Part shown: one piece after another, positions 1 through 10,724 of the stretch
How positions within the stretch are numbered: the first letter of the stretch is position 1
How the letters are laid out: the number at the start of each line of letters is the position of its first letter
Source of the DNA: Pseudomonas veronii
Lineage (GTDB): Bacteria > Pseudomonadota > Gammaproteobacteria > Pseudomonadales > Pseudomonadaceae
Direction: 5' to 3'
Assembly (NCBI RefSeq): GCF_001439695.1
Contig: NZ_JYLL01000001.1
Span: 248,001-312,000, forward strand
Length of the DNA stretch: 64,000 nt
Made by a program: the position numbers and the translations under genes
Notes under the pieces: model-generated
The model's database searches: none
Seen by the model: only the letters and a program-made list of their open reading frames with translations
Told to the model about the DNA's origin: nothing

Positions 1-1082
1 TGGCGCCCAACGCCCAGTACGGCAACCGCCTGGTGGTCGACCTGTTCGACAACGCCGCCGATGCCGCACCGCCGCCCGCGCCGACGCCGAGCGTGGCGAC
101 CGTACCGGCCGTGCCGGTCAACCCGTCGCAACCGCAGGTCAAGTTGCCACCGCCGCCGCCGGCGCCAGCGGGTAAACGCGACATCATCGTGGTGATCGAC
201 GCCGGTCACGGCGGTGAAGACCCGGGCGCTTCCGGTTCGCGTGGCCAGCATGAAAAAGACGTGGTGTTGGCCATCGCCCGTGAACTGCAGCGCCAGGTCA
301 GCGGTATGAAAGGCTATCGCGCCGAGCTGACCCGTACCGGCGACTACTTCATCCCGTTGCGTGGCCGCACCGAAATCGCGCGCAAGAAGGGCGCCGACTT
401 GTTCGTCTCGATCCACGCCGACGCCGCGCCGTCGGCCGCCGCCTTCGGCGCCTCGGTGTTTGCCCTGTCGGATCGCGGCGCCACGTCCGAGACGGCCCGC
501 TGGCTGGCCGACAGTGAAAACCGTTCCGACTTGATCGGCGGGGCCGGCAACGTGTCCCTCGACGACAAAGACAAGATGCTCGCCGGTGTACTGCTCGACT
601 TGTCGATGACCGCCTCGCTGACCTCCAGCTTGAACGTCGGGCAGAAAGTCCTGAGCAACATCGGCCGTGTGACATCGCTGCACAAACAACGCGTGGAGCA
701 GGCCGGGTTCATGGTGTTGAAATCGCCGGACATCCCGTCGATCCTGGTGGAAACCGGGTTTATCTCCAACTCCAACGAAGCCTCGAAACTGGCCAGCGCC
801 AGCCACCAGCAGGCATTGGCGCGTTCCATCAGCGCCGGCGTGCGCCAGTTCTTCCAGCAGAACCCGCCGCCGGGCACGTATATCGCCTGGCTGCGCGACT
901 CCGGGAAAATTGCCCAGGGCCCGCGTGACCATCGCGTCCAGCCGGGCGACACCCTGGCGATGCTGGCGGTGCGTTTCCAGGTGTCGCCTGCGACGTTGCG
1001 CAGCGCCAACAACCTGAAAACCGATGAGCTGAAAGTCGGCCAGGTGTTGACCATCCCCGGCACTGAATTGGCGGCACAGTAA
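1..1082 (+). CDS. amiB: N-acetylmuramoyl-L-alanine amidase (AmiB/AmiC type), 5' end cut by window
   Basis: Periplasmic zinc amidase that cleaves the lactyl-amide bond between MurNAc and the stem peptide during daughter-cell separation. The reading frame is open from base 3 and has no start, so the gene is truncated by the window edge; the first visible residues look like the end of an AMIN domain. A Pro/Ala-rich linker follows, then the Amidase_3 catalytic domain from about base 180 with zinc and catalytic motifs [21 protein letters not shown] and [10 protein letters not shown]-terminal LysM repeat (about bases 925-1065, HRVQPGDTL...VLTIP) should bind peptidoglycan. The stop codon overlaps the mutL start (TAATG), so the two are cotranscribed. 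The amiB-mutL-miaA-hfq order is the classic gammaproteobacterial arrangement. Confidence 0.93.
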   Translation, partial: APNAQYGNRLVVDLFDNAADAAPPPAPTPSVATVPAVPVNPSQPQVKLPPPPPAPAGKRDIIVVIDAGHGGEDPGASGSRGQHEKDVVLAIARELQRQVSGMKGYRAELTRTGDYFIPLRGRTEIARKKGADLFVSIHADAAPSAAAFGASVFALSDRGATSETARWLADSENRSDLIGGAGNVSLDDKDKMLAGVLLDLSMTASLTSSLNVGQKVLSNIGRVTSLHKQRVEQAGFMVLKSPDIPSILVETGFISNSNEASKLASASHQQALARSISAGVRQFFQQNPPPGTYIAWLRDSGKIAQGPRDHRVQPGDTLAMLAVRFQVSPATLRSANNLKTDELKVGQVLTIPGTELAAQ

Positions 1083-2995
1083 TGAGCGAATCGATCCTCA
1101 ACAGCGGCTCGCGCATCGAACTGCTCAGCCCGCGCCTTGCCAACCAGATTGCGGCGGGCGAGGTGGTCGAGCGGCCGGCGTCGGTGATCAAGGAGTTGCT
1201 GGAAAACAGCATCGACTCCGGCGCCAAGCGCATCGATGTCGACGTGGAGCAAGGCGGCGTCAAGCTGCTGCGGGTGCGTGACGACGGCAGCGGCATCTCC
1301 TCCGATGACCTGCCGCTGGCCCTGGCGCGGCACGCCACCAGCAAGATTCGCGACCTGGAAGACCTTGAACGGGTGATGAGCCTGGGCTTTCGCGGTGAGG
1401 CCCTGGCCTCGATCAGTTCCGTGGCGCGCCTGACGCTGACCTCCCGCACGCGCAGCGCCGACCAGGCCTGGCAAGTGGAAACCGAAGGCCGCGACATGGC
1501 GCCTCGGGTCCAGCCGGCTGCGCATCCGGTGGGCACTTCGGTGGAGGTGCGCGACCTGTTCTTCAACACCCCGGCGCGGCGCAAATTCCTCAAGGCCGAG
1601 AAAACCGAATTCGATCACCTGCAGGAAGTCATCAAGCGCCTGGCCCTGGCGCGCTTCGACGTGGCATTCCACCTGCGCCACAACGGCAAGACCATCCTCA
1701 GCCTGCACGAAGCCAACGACGACGCCGCGCGCGCTCGGCGGGTGGCGGCGGTGTGCGGCGCGGGGTTCTTGGAGCAGGCGCTGCCGATTGAAATCGAACG
1801 CAATGGCCTGCGCCTATGGGGTTGGGTGGGGCTGCCGACGTTCTCCCGCAGCCAGGCGGACTTGCAGTATTTCTTTGTGAACGGCCGGGCGGTGCGCGAC
1901 AAGCTGGTGGCCCACGCGGTGCGCCAGGCGTATCGCGACGTGCTGTTCAATGGGCGGCACCCGACGTTTGTGCTGTTTTTCGAGGTCGACCCATCGGTGG
2001 TCGACGTCAACGTACACCCGACCAAGCATGAAGTGCGCTTCCGTGACGGGCGCATGGTGCATGACTTTCTCTACGGCACCTTGCACCGCGCGCTGGGCGA
2101 TGTGCGCCCGGATGACCAACTGTCCGCGCCGATCGTGACGGCGGTGGTTCGTCCGAGCGGCCCGCAAGCCGGCGAGTTCGGCCCGCAGGGCGAAATGAGC
2201 CTGGCGGGCAACCTGCTGCAGTCGCCGCAACCCCAGCCGAGCTACACGGCGCCGGGTTCGGGTTCGGGGGCGGGCTATCAGTATCAATACACCCCGCGTC
2301 CGCAATCGGCGGTGCCGGCGGCCGAGGCCCAGGCGGCCTATCGTGAATTCTTTGCGCCGCTGCCGGGCGCCGAGCCGAGCGCGGTCGCGTTGCCCGAAGG
2401 TGGCGGGGATATTCCGCCACTGGGTTATGCATTGGCGCAGCTCAAGGGTATCTACATCCTCGCGGAAAACGCCCACGGCCTAGTGCTGGTGGACATGCAC
2501 GCGGCCCACGAACGGATCATGTACGAGCGTCTGAAAATTGCCATGGCCAGCGAAGGCCTGAGCGGTCAGCCGCTGTTGGTGCCGGAATCCCTGGCGGTCA
2601 GCCAGCGCGAAGCCGATTGTGCCGAAGAGCACGCCAGCGTGTTCCAGAAACTCGGTTTTGAACTGCAACGCCTGGGCCCGGAAACGCTGGCGATCCGCCA
2701 GATTCCCGCGTTGCTCAAGCAAGCCGAGGCCAACCGGTTGGTGGCCGACGTCTTGGCGGACCTGATGGAATACGGCACCAGTGACCGTATCCAGGCGCAC
2801 ATCAACGAGCTGCTCGGCACCATGGCCTGCCACGGCGCGATCCGCGCCAATCGCCGCCTGGCCTTGCCGGAAATGAACGGCCTGCTGCGCGACATGGAAA
2901 ACACCGAGCGCAGCGGACAATGCAACCATGGCCGACCGACCTGGACCCAAATGGGCCTGGACGATCTGGACAAACTGTTCTTGCGCGGCCGCTGA
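1082..2995 (+). CDS. mutL: DNA mismatch repair protein MutL
   Basis: Matchmaker ATPase of methyl-independent mismatch repair, 637 aa. The N-terminal GHKL ATPase is visible: ENSIDSGA near residue 41, DDGSGI near 66, and the lid [10 protein letters not shown] near 105. A Pro/Gln-rich linker (about residues 360-430) leads to the C-terminal dimerisation domain. That domain carries [12 protein letters not shown] from residue 471, which fits the endonuclease motif DQHA(X2)E(X4)E with Gln replaced by Met, plus ACHGAIRAN and CNHGRP (C614). These are hallmarks of nicking-type MutL, as in P. aeruginosa and unlike E. coli. The start overlaps the amiB stop by one base, and the stop overlaps miaA (TGATG). 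Confidence 0.97.
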   Translation: MSESILNSGSRIELLSPRLANQIAAGEVVERPASVIKELLENSIDSGAKRIDVDVEQGGVKLLRVRDDGSGISSDDLPLALARHATSKIRDLEDLERVMSLGFRGEALASISSVARLTLTSRTRSADQAWQVETEGRDMAPRVQPAAHPVGTSVEVRDLFFNTPARRKFLKAEKTEFDHLQEVIKRLALARFDVAFHLRHNGKTILSLHEANDDAARARRVAAVCGAGFLEQALPIEIERNGLRLWGWVGLPTFSRSQADLQYFFVNGRAVRDKLVAHAVRQAYRDVLFNGRHPTFVLFFEVDPSVVDVNVHPTKHEVRFRDGRMVHDFLYGTLHRALGDVRPDDQLSAPIVTAVVRPSGPQAGEFGPQGEMSLAGNLLQSPQPQPSYTAPGSGSGAGYQYQYTPRPQSAVPAAEAQAAYREFFAPLPGAEPSAVALPEGGGDIPPLGYALAQLKGIYILAENAHGLVLVDMHAAHERIMYERLKIAMASEGLSGQPLLVPESLAVSQREADCAEEHASVFQKLGFELQRLGPETLAIRQIPALLKQAEANRLVADVLADLMEYGTSDRIQAHINELLGTMACHGAIRANRRLALPEMNGLLRDMENTERSGQCNHGRPTWTQMGLDDLDKLFLRGR

Positions 2996-3966
2996 TGAGT
3001 GCCTTGCCCCCCGCGATCTTCCTGATGGGCCCCACGGCCGCCGGCAAGACCGACCTGGCCATCGAGCTGAGCAAAGTGCTGCCCTGCGAGCTGATCAGCG
3101 TCGACTCGGCCCTGGTTTATCGCGGCATGGACATCGGCACGGCCAAGCCTTCGAAGGAGTTGCTGGCGCAGTATCCGCACCGCTTGATCGACATCATCGA
3201 CCCTGCGATGAGCTATTCGGCGGCGGATTTCCGCAGCGATGCCCTGGCGGCCATGGCCGATATCACCGCGCGCGGCAACATCCCGCTGCTGGTGGGCGGC
3301 ACGATGCTCTACTACAAGGCTTTGCAGGAAGGCCTGGCGGATATGCCGCCGGCCGACGCCCAGGTGCGCGCCGAGCTCGAAGAAGAAGCGGCGCGCCTTG
3401 GCTGGCAAGCCCTGCACGAGCAACTGGCGGCGGTCGATCCGGTGTCCGCTGCGCGCATCCACCCCAACGATCCGCAGCGCCTGAGTCGAGCTCTGGAAGT
3501 CTGGCGGGTAAGTGGTCAGACCATGACCGAGCATCGGCAGCGACAATCTGCGCAAAGTGCTGACGCAGGCGCATCGGGGCGGTCACAATTGCCCTATACT
3601 GTGGCGAATCTGGCGATTGCTCCGGCAAATCGCCAGGTGCTGCATGAACGAATTGCACAAAGATTCACAATTATGTTGGAACAGGGGTTCGTGGAGGAGG
3701 TCGTAGCACTGCGTTCAAGAGGTGACCTGCATCCGGGGTTGCCTTCGATACGTGCTGTAGGCTATCGCCAAGTCTGGGATCATCTGGATGGCAAGCTGAC
3801 GTCAGCCGAAATGCAGGAGCGCGGCATCATTGCCACGCGCCAATTGGCGAAGCGCCAGTTCACCTGGCTGCGCAGCTGGAGCGATTTGCACTGGCTGGAC
3901 AGCCTGGACAGCGACAATCTGTCACGCGCCTTGAAATACTTGGGAACGGTCTCCATATTGAGCTGA
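2995..3966 (+). CDS. miaA: tRNA dimethylallyltransferase MiaA
   Basis: Transfers the dimethylallyl group to N6 of A37 in tRNAs that read UNN codons, the first step towards ms2i6A. The protein is 323 aa. The P-loop GPTAAGKT is at residues 12-19, followed by the substrate motif [18 protein letters not shown] and, further on, [13 protein letters not shown], all typical of the family. A longer in-frame start upstream exists, but the ATG at 2995 overlaps the mutL stop and gives the canonical N-terminus. The hfq gene follows after 94 bp. In Pseudomonas, hfq promoters often lie inside the end of miaA; I did not resolve one here. Confidence 0.97.
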   Translation: MSALPPAIFLMGPTAAGKTDLAIELSKVLPCELISVDSALVYRGMDIGTAKPSKELLAQYPHRLIDIIDPAMSYSAADFRSDALAAMADITARGNIPLLVGGTMLYYKALQEGLADMPPADAQVRAELEEEAARLGWQALHEQLAAVDPVSAARIHPNDPQRLSRALEVWRVSGQTMTEHRQRQSAQSADAGASGRSQLPYTVANLAIAPANRQVLHERIAQRFTIMLEQGFVEEVVALRSRGDLHPGLPSIRAVGYRQVWDHLDGKLTSAEMQERGIIATRQLAKRQFTWLRSWSDLHWLDSLDSDNLSRALKYLGTVSILS

Positions 3967-4060
3967 GTCCTTGCAATTGCCGTCTATCCTTGGGGGTGTG
4001 ACGGCCATAAGCTATTTATTTTCCGATTTTTTATTATTGATCCTTAAAGGAGTGCGGCAC

Positions 4061-4321
4061 ATGTCAAAAGGGCATTCGCTACAAGACCCTTACTTGAATA
4101 CTTTACGTAAAGAGAAAGTGGGGGTTTCCATCTACCTGGTCAACGGTATCAAACTGCAAGGTACGATCGAATCGTTCGACCAGTTCGTTATCCTGCTGAA
4201 AAACACCGTCAGCCAAATGGTTTACAAGCACGCTATCTCGACAGTCGTTCCCGTCCGTCCAATCCGTCTGCCTAGCGCGACTGATGGCGAACAGGGTGAC
4301 GCTGAGCCAGGTAACGCCTGA
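4061..4321 (+). CDS. hfq: RNA chaperone Hfq
   Basis: Hexameric Sm-like chaperone that pairs small RNAs with mRNAs and, in Pseudomonas, mediates catabolite repression with Crc. The protein is 86 aa. Sm1 ([19 protein letters not shown]) and Sm2 ([13 protein letters not shown]) motifs are intact, and the start [16 protein letters not shown] is the universal N-terminus. The start is preceded by AAAGGAG at about 4045-4051. The C-terminal tail is short and acidic, as in other pseudomonads. An upstream in-frame extension to 3971 has no family support. hflX follows 12 bp downstream, so hfq-hflX-hflK-hflC form one operon. Confidence 0.98.
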   Translation: MSKGHSLQDPYLNTLRKEKVGVSIYLVNGIKLQGTIESFDQFVILLKNTVSQMVYKHAISTVVPVRPIRLPSATDGEQGDAEPGNA

Positions 4322-4333
4322 TAGGAGTCTCCT

Positions 4334-5635
4334 TTGTTCTTTGAGCGCCACGGTGGTGGTGAGCGAGTGATCCTCGTTCACTTGGATGGACAGGACCCTG
4401 AGGCGCGCGAAGATCCGCAGGAGTTTCAGGAGTTGGCTAATTCGGCCGGCGCCGAGACCGTTGCGTTTTTTAACGTGCCGCGTCATCGGCCAACCGCCAA
4501 ATACCTGATTGGCAGCGGCAAGGTCGAGGAACTGCGCGACCTGGTCCATGCCGAACAGGCCGATCTGGTGATCTTCAATCACATCCTCACGCCCAGTCAG
4601 GAACGTAACCTCGAACGTGTTTTCGAGTGTCGCGTGATCGACCGTACCGGCCTGATTCTCGATATTTTCGCCCAACGCGCGCGTACCCATGAGGGCAAGC
4701 TCCAGGTTGAACTGGCCCAGCTTGACCACATGAGCACCCGGCTGGTGCGCGGCTGGACTCACCTTGAGCGTCAGGGTGGCGGTATCGGCATGCGTGGCCC
4801 GGGCGAGACCCAGCTGGAAACCGACCGGCGACTGTTGCGGGTTCGCCTGCGTCAGATCAAGGGCCGGCTGGAAAAAGTCCGCAGCCAGCGCGAACAATCG
4901 CGACGTGGCCGCAGCCGTGCGGATATCCCGACCGTTTCCCTGGTGGGTTACACCAACGCCGGCAAGTCCACGCTGTTCAACAACTTGACCAAGTCGGACG
5001 TGTACGCGGCCGACCAACTGTTCGCGACCCTCGACCCGACCCTGCGTCGCCTGGAACTGGCCGACCTGGGGCCGATCGTGCTGGCCGACACCGTGGGCTT
5101 CATTCGGCACTTGCCGCACAAGCTGGTCGAGGCGTTTCGGTCTACGCTCGAAGAGTCGAGCAACTCCGACCTGCTGTTGCACGTGATCGATGCGGCCGAG
5201 CCGGATCGCATGTTGCAGATTGAACAGGTGATGGTGGTGCTGGGCGAGATTGGTGCCCAGGACTTGCCCATCCTCGAGGTCTATAACAAACTCGATTTGC
5301 TTGAAGGCGTTGAGCCACAAATTCAGCGCGACGAGGACGGCAAGCCCCAGCGGGTCTGGCTGTCGGCGCGTGATGGCCGGGGCCTGGACTTGCTCGAGCA
5401 AGCGATTGCCGAGTTGCTCGGCAACGATTTGTTCGTCGGCACCTTGCGCTTGCCTCAGCGTTTTGCTCGACTGCGTGCACAGTTTTTCGAGCTGGGCGCG
5501 GTACAGAAAGAAGAACACGATGAAGATGGCGTCAGCTTGCTGGCCGTTCGATTGCCGCGCTCGGAGCTGAATCGGCTGGTCAGTCGCGAAGGCGTTGTAC
5601 CGACAGAGTTCATCGAGCAACACACTTTGCAATAA
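4334..5635 (+). CDS. hflX: Ribosome-rescue GTPase HflX
   Basis: GTPase that binds the 50S subunit or 70S ribosome and splits stalled ribosomes after stress. The protein is 433 aa. The N-terminal HflX domain contains VIFNHILTPSQERNLE, and the glycine-rich signature GGGIGMRGPGETQLETD precedes the GTPase. G1 is GYTNAGKS (residues 205-212), G3 is DTVGFI and G4 is NKLD. The start is a TTG at 4334, chosen because MFFERHGGGERVILVHLD is the family N-terminus and AGGAG lies just upstream at 4323-4327. A TTG start suggests restrained translation relative to hfq. It is the third gene of the amiB-to-hflC series. Confidence 0.96.
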   Translation: MFFERHGGGERVILVHLDGQDPEAREDPQEFQELANSAGAETVAFFNVPRHRPTAKYLIGSGKVEELRDLVHAEQADLVIFNHILTPSQERNLERVFECRVIDRTGLILDIFAQRARTHEGKLQVELAQLDHMSTRLVRGWTHLERQGGGIGMRGPGETQLETDRRLLRVRLRQIKGRLEKVRSQREQSRRGRSRADIPTVSLVGYTNAGKSTLFNNLTKSDVYAADQLFATLDPTLRRLELADLGPIVLADTVGFIRHLPHKLVEAFRSTLEESSNSDLLLHVIDAAEPDRMLQIEQVMVVLGEIGAQDLPILEVYNKLDLLEGVEPQIQRDEDGKPQRVWLSARDGRGLDLLEQAIAELLGNDLFVGTLRLPQRFARLRAQFFELGAVQKEEHDEDGVSLLAVRLPRSELNRLVSREGVVPTEFIEQHTLQ

Positions 5636-5731
5636 AAGCCTGAGAAAGCGGTTGTGCCGCAGTAGCAGGCATTCTGTAGCATTGGTCGGCGCGCCGTGGG
5701 TGCGTCTTTGCTTTATCAGATGGAGAGCGCT

Positions 5732-6907
5732 ATGGCTTGGAATGAGCCGGGTGGCAACTCGAATAATCAGGATCCTTGGGGTGGTAAGCGCCGCAATAAT
5801 GGCGACCGCAAGGGGCCGCCGGATCTCGACGAGGCCTTCCGAAAGCTGCAGGAAAGCCTGAATGGGTTGTTCGGTGGTGGAAAAAAACGCGGTGGTGACG
5901 ATGGCGGTCGCACAAGCAAGGGCGGCGGCTATGGCCTGCTGGGCCTTGGGCTTGTCGTGCTCGCGGCCGTGTGGCTGTACAGCGCGGTCTACGTGGTGGA
6001 CGAGCAGGAGCAAGCCGTGGTGCTGCGCTTCGGCAAATACTACGAGACTGTCGGCCCGGGCCTGAACATCTACTTCCCGCCGATCGACAAGAAGTACATG
6101 GAGAACGTCACGCGTGAGCGTGCCTACACCAAGCAGGGCCAGATGCTGACCGAAGACGAGAACATCGTCGAAGTGCCGCTGACCGTGCAGTACAAGATCA
6201 GCAACCTGCAGGACTTCGTGCTGAACGTCGATCAACCTGAGATCAGTCTGCAACAGGCGACTGAGAGCGCCCTGCGCCATGTGGTGGGTTCCACCGCGAT
6301 GGATCAGGTGCTCACCGAGGGTCGTGAATTGATGGCCAGCGAGATCAAGGAGCGCCTGCAACGGTTCCTCGACACCTATCGCACCGGTATCACCGTCACC
6401 CAGGTCAACATACAGAGCGCAGCGGCACCGCGTGAAGTGCAGGAAGCCTTCGATGACGTGATCCGCGCCCGTGAAGACGAGCAGCGTTCGCGCAACCAGG
6501 CTGAAACCTACGCCAACGGCGTCGTGCCGGAAGCCCGTGGTCAGGCCCAGCGCATCCTTGAAGATGCCAACGGTTACCGCGATGAAGTGGTCTCCCGCGC
6601 CAAGGGTGAGGCGGATCGCTTTACCAAGCTGGTCGCCGAGTACCGCAAGGCACCGGAAGTCACGCGTGAGCGTCTGTACCTGGACACCATGCAGGAAGTC
6701 TTCAGCAACACCAGCAAGGTTCTCGTGACCGGCGGCAAGGGTGGGCAGAACAACCTGCTGTACCTGCCGTTGGACAAGATGATCGAAGGTGGACGTAGTG
6801 GCGCCAGCGCACCGGCCACCGGTTCGAATGCCGCTGCCAACGAAGCGAGCGCCCGTGCGGCTGCTGACTTGCTGCAACAGCAAACACGTACCAGGGAGAG
6901 TCGTTGA
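5732..6907 (+). CDS. hflK: FtsH protease modulator HflK
   Basis: SPFH/band-7 membrane protein that forms a large cage with HflC around the FtsH protease and modulates degradation of membrane substrates. The protein is 391 aa. The N-terminus is Gly/Asn-rich (MAWNEPGGNSNN), one transmembrane helix lies at about residues 65-87, and the band-7 domain follows with the coiled-coil AETYANGVVPEARGQAQRI. I chose ATG 5732 over the earlier GTG at 5696 because it gives the conserved N-terminus. The stop (TGA) overlaps the hflC start. The mature part is periplasmic in this family. Confidence 0.96.
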   Translation: MAWNEPGGNSNNQDPWGGKRRNNGDRKGPPDLDEAFRKLQESLNGLFGGGKKRGGDDGGRTSKGGGYGLLGLGLVVLAAVWLYSAVYVVDEQEQAVVLRFGKYYETVGPGLNIYFPPIDKKYMENVTRERAYTKQGQMLTEDENIVEVPLTVQYKISNLQDFVLNVDQPEISLQQATESALRHVVGSTAMDQVLTEGRELMASEIKERLQRFLDTYRTGITVTQVNIQSAAAPREVQEAFDDVIRAREDEQRSRNQAETYANGVVPEARGQAQRILEDANGYRDEVVSRAKGEADRFTKLVAEYRKAPEVTRERLYLDTMQEVFSNTSKVLVTGGKGGQNNLLYLPLDKMIEGGRSGASAPATGSNAAANEASARAAADLLQQQTRTRESR

Positions 6908-7773
6908 TGAACAATAAATCGCTGACCGCCCTGATTGTGGGCGTCGTCGTGGTCATCGCTGCCTGGAACTGCTTCTACATCGTCGCTCAGACCGAGCGTG
7001 CGGTGCTGCTGCAATTCGGTCGCGTGGTCCAGGCAGACGTCCAGCCGGGCCTGCATGTGAAAGTCCCCTACGTCAACCAGGTGCGCAAGTTCGACGCGCG
7101 CCTGATGACCCTGGATGCACCGACACAGCGTTTCCTGACCCTGGAAAAGAAAGCCGTGATGGTTGACGCCTACGCCAAGTGGCGCGTCAAGGATGCCGAG
7201 CGCTTCTACACCGCGACCTCCGGTCTCAAGCAGATTGCCGACGAGCGTTTGTCGCGTCGTCTGGAATCGGGCCTGCGTGACCAGTTCGGTAAACGCACCC
7301 TGCACGAGGTGGTGTCCGGTGAGCGTGATGCGCTGATGGCGGATATCACCCGTTCGCTGAATACAATGGCGGAAAAAGAGCTGGGGATCGAAGTTGTCGA
7401 TGTCCGGGTCAAGGCCATCGATCTGCCGAAGGAAGTGAACCGCAGCGTGTTCGAGCGCATGAGTACCGAGCGTGAGCGTGAAGCGCGTGAGCACCGCGCC
7501 AAAGGTAACGAACTGGCCGAGGGTATCCGTGCGGATGCCGACCGTCAGCGTCGCGTACTGCTGGCCGAGGCCTATCGCGAGTCTGAAGAGGCGCGTGGTG
7601 ACGGTGATGCGCAAGCCGCGTCGATCTACGCCAAAGCCTACGGCCAGGACCAGGAGTTCTACGCGTTCTACCGTAGCCTGCGTGCCTACCGTGAAAGCTT
7701 TGCGAACAAAACCGACGTCATGGTGCTGGACCCGAGCAGCGACTTCTTCCGCTACCTGGAAAAGTCCAAGTAA
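6907..7773 (+). CDS. hflC: FtsH protease modulator HflC
   Basis: Partner of HflK in the periplasmic SPFH cage that regulates FtsH. The protein is 288 aa, with one N-terminal transmembrane segment (residues about 6-25), then a band-7 domain with YAKWRVKDAERFY and the helical REARE/RAKGNELAEGIRADADRQRR segment. The ATG at 6907 overlaps the hflK stop (TGATG), showing translational coupling; a TTG one codon earlier is less likely. A strong palindromic terminator lies 78 bp after the stop. In other pseudomonads a small DUF2065 gene usually follows; I could not find one here. Confidence 0.96.
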   Translation: MNNKSLTALIVGVVVVIAAWNCFYIVAQTERAVLLQFGRVVQADVQPGLHVKVPYVNQVRKFDARLMTLDAPTQRFLTLEKKAVMVDAYAKWRVKDAERFYTATSGLKQIADERLSRRLESGLRDQFGKRTLHEVVSGERDALMADITRSLNTMAEKELGIEVVDVRVKAIDLPKEVNRSVFERMSTEREREAREHRAKGNELAEGIRADADRQRRVLLAEAYRESEEARGDGDAQAASIYAKAYGQDQEFYAFYRSLRAYRESFANKTDVMVLDPSSDFFRYLEKSK

Positions 7774-7850
7774 CTCATTGTTCACTCCCGTCGGGCGGCT
7801 AAAACGCCTGGCGGGGTGATCCTTTGAGAAAACGGGTGTATGATGCGGCA

Positions 7851-7873
7851 GCCGGGAAATTCCCGGCTTTTTT
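7851..7873 (+). terminator. Rho-independent terminator after hflC
   Basis: The perfect palindrome GCCGGGAA/TTCCCGGC is followed by TTTTTT. It closes the amiB-hflC operon. The whole hflC-hisZ gap (7774-8053) otherwise shows no convincing gene in any frame. Confidence 0.8.
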
Positions 7874-8053
7874 GCGTCTGCATGTTTGATTCGGCAGACG
7901 CGACAGGTTTTTCGAGGAAAGTGCCCGACGAGGCCGTTTGCAGGCCGTTCGTCACGTCGCTCTTGCGCGTGGTTTATGCCGGGGGCGGGCATTTTCTGCT
8001 TCACTCAAGGCTCGGCCGAGGGCTGGCCGCCCGGATCATAGGGGAATGGCGTA

Positions 8054-9241
8054 ATGGCAACGGTAGACCGCTGGCTGCTGCCAGATGGCATCGAAGAAGT
8101 ACTGCCACCAGAAGCTGCGCGCATTGAAGTAGCGCGTCGCCAGGTGTTGGATCTGTTCCAGAGCTGGGGTTACGAGTTTGTCGTGACCCCGCATATCGAG
8201 TACCTGGAATCCCTGCTGACCGGCGCGGGCCAGGACCTCGATCTGCGCACGTTCAAGGTCATTGACCCGCAATCGGGCCGGCAAATGGGGTTCCGTGCCG
8301 ACATCACGCCGCAAGTGGCGCGCATTGATGCACACACCCTGCGTCGCGAAGGCCCGAGCCGCCTGTGCTATGCCGGCAGTGTGCTGCATGCAAAGCCGCG
8401 GGCGTTGTCGTCGTCGCGCAGCCCGATTCAGTTGGGCGCCGAGTTGTATGGCGATGCCAGCCCGAGCAGCGACGTGGAAGTCATCAGCCTGATGCTGGCC
8501 ATGCTGCAACTGGCTGACGTGCCGGATGTCCACATGGATCTGGGCCACGTCGGTATCTACCGTGGCCTGGCGCGTGCGGCCGGTTTGTCCGGTGAAGTGG
8601 AGCAACAGTTGTTCGATGCCCTGCAGCGCAAGGCAATCGATGAAGTCGTCGCCTTGACCGAAGGCGTGCCGGCCGAACTGGCTGACATGCTGCGTGCGCT
8701 GGTGAACCTGTGCGGCGGCCGCGAAGTCCTGGACGCTGCCCGTGAGCGCCTGGCCAATGCGCCGGCGCCAGTATTGGCGGCACTGGATGACGTGCTGGCG
8801 ATTGCCGCGCAGTTGTCGGCGAGGTTCCCGCAACTGCCGCTGTATTTCGACCTGGGCGAGTTGCGCGGCTACCACTACCACACCGGTGTGGTGTTCGCTG
8901 TGTTTGTGCCGGGTGTTGGCCAGGCCATCGCCCAGGGCGGTCGTTATGACGATATCGGCGCCGACTTCGGTCGTGCGCGTCCGGCCACCGGCTTTTCCAC
9001 CGATTTGAAAACCCTGGTGACCCTGGGGCGTGCTGAGGTCGAGCTGCCGTCTGGTGGCATCTGGATGCCCGACAGTACGGACGCAGCACTCTGGCAGCAG
9101 GTTTGTCAGTTGCGCGGTGAGGGTCAGCGTGTCGTCCAGGCGTTGCCTGGGCAGCCATTGGCCGCCGCCCGTGAAGCGGACTGCGACCGGCAATTGATTC
9201 TGCAGAACGGGCTTTGGCAAGTATCGCCACTGGCTTCTTGA
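8054..9241 (+). CDS. hisZ: ATP phosphoribosyltransferase regulatory subunit HisZ
   Basis: Catalytically inactive class II aminoacyl-tRNA synthetase-like paralogue that activates the short form of HisG, the first enzyme of histidine biosynthesis, and carries its feedback inhibition. The protein is 395 aa, the usual HisZ length. HisRS-like core motifs are visible ([51 protein letters not shown]), while the anticodon-binding domain of true HisRS is missing. The start ATG 8054 matches the family. It sits 54 bp before purA, in the hflC-hisZ-purA order typical of Pseudomonas. Confidence 0.95.
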   Translation: MATVDRWLLPDGIEEVLPPEAARIEVARRQVLDLFQSWGYEFVVTPHIEYLESLLTGAGQDLDLRTFKVIDPQSGRQMGFRADITPQVARIDAHTLRREGPSRLCYAGSVLHAKPRALSSSRSPIQLGAELYGDASPSSDVEVISLMLAMLQLADVPDVHMDLGHVGIYRGLARAAGLSGEVEQQLFDALQRKAIDEVVALTEGVPAELADMLRALVNLCGGREVLDAARERLANAPAPVLAALDDVLAIAAQLSARFPQLPLYFDLGELRGYHYHTGVVFAVFVPGVGQAIAQGGRYDDIGADFGRARPATGFSTDLKTLVTLGRAEVELPSGGIWMPDSTDAALWQQVCQLRGEGQRVVQALPGQPLAAAREADCDRQLILQNGLWQVSPLAS

Positions 9242-10585
<1,344 letters not shown>

Positions 10586-10605
10586 TAAGCTGTTGATGTA
10601 AAACG

Positions 10606-10631
10606 CAAAGGGCTCCTCAGGGAGCCCTTTG
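10606..10631 (+). terminator. Terminator after purA
   Basis: An 11-bp perfect stem (CAAAGGGCTCC / GGAGCCCTTTG) with a TCAG tetraloop starts 20 bp after the purA stop. The T-rich arm lies inside the stem, as is common for bidirectional Pseudomonas terminators. Confidence 0.88.
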
Positions 10632-10724
10632 TCGTTTAAGTTCGCCAAGCGGCACGACCCTTGCTGTGTTTCCTTCTTTCGCGGTGCTATCAAATTAATG
10701 GCACCCGTGGTGGAGGGATTCCCG

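Noticed and set aside
4103..6883. 926-aa minus-strand open frame opposite hfq-hflX-hflK
   Set aside because: Antisense shadow of GC-rich genes. No start signals or domain sense, and the plus strand holds three certain genes.
7840..8127. 95-aa frame in the hflC-hisZ gap
   Set aside because: No hydrophobic pattern expected for DUF2065, starts inside the terminator and overlaps hisZ out of frame.
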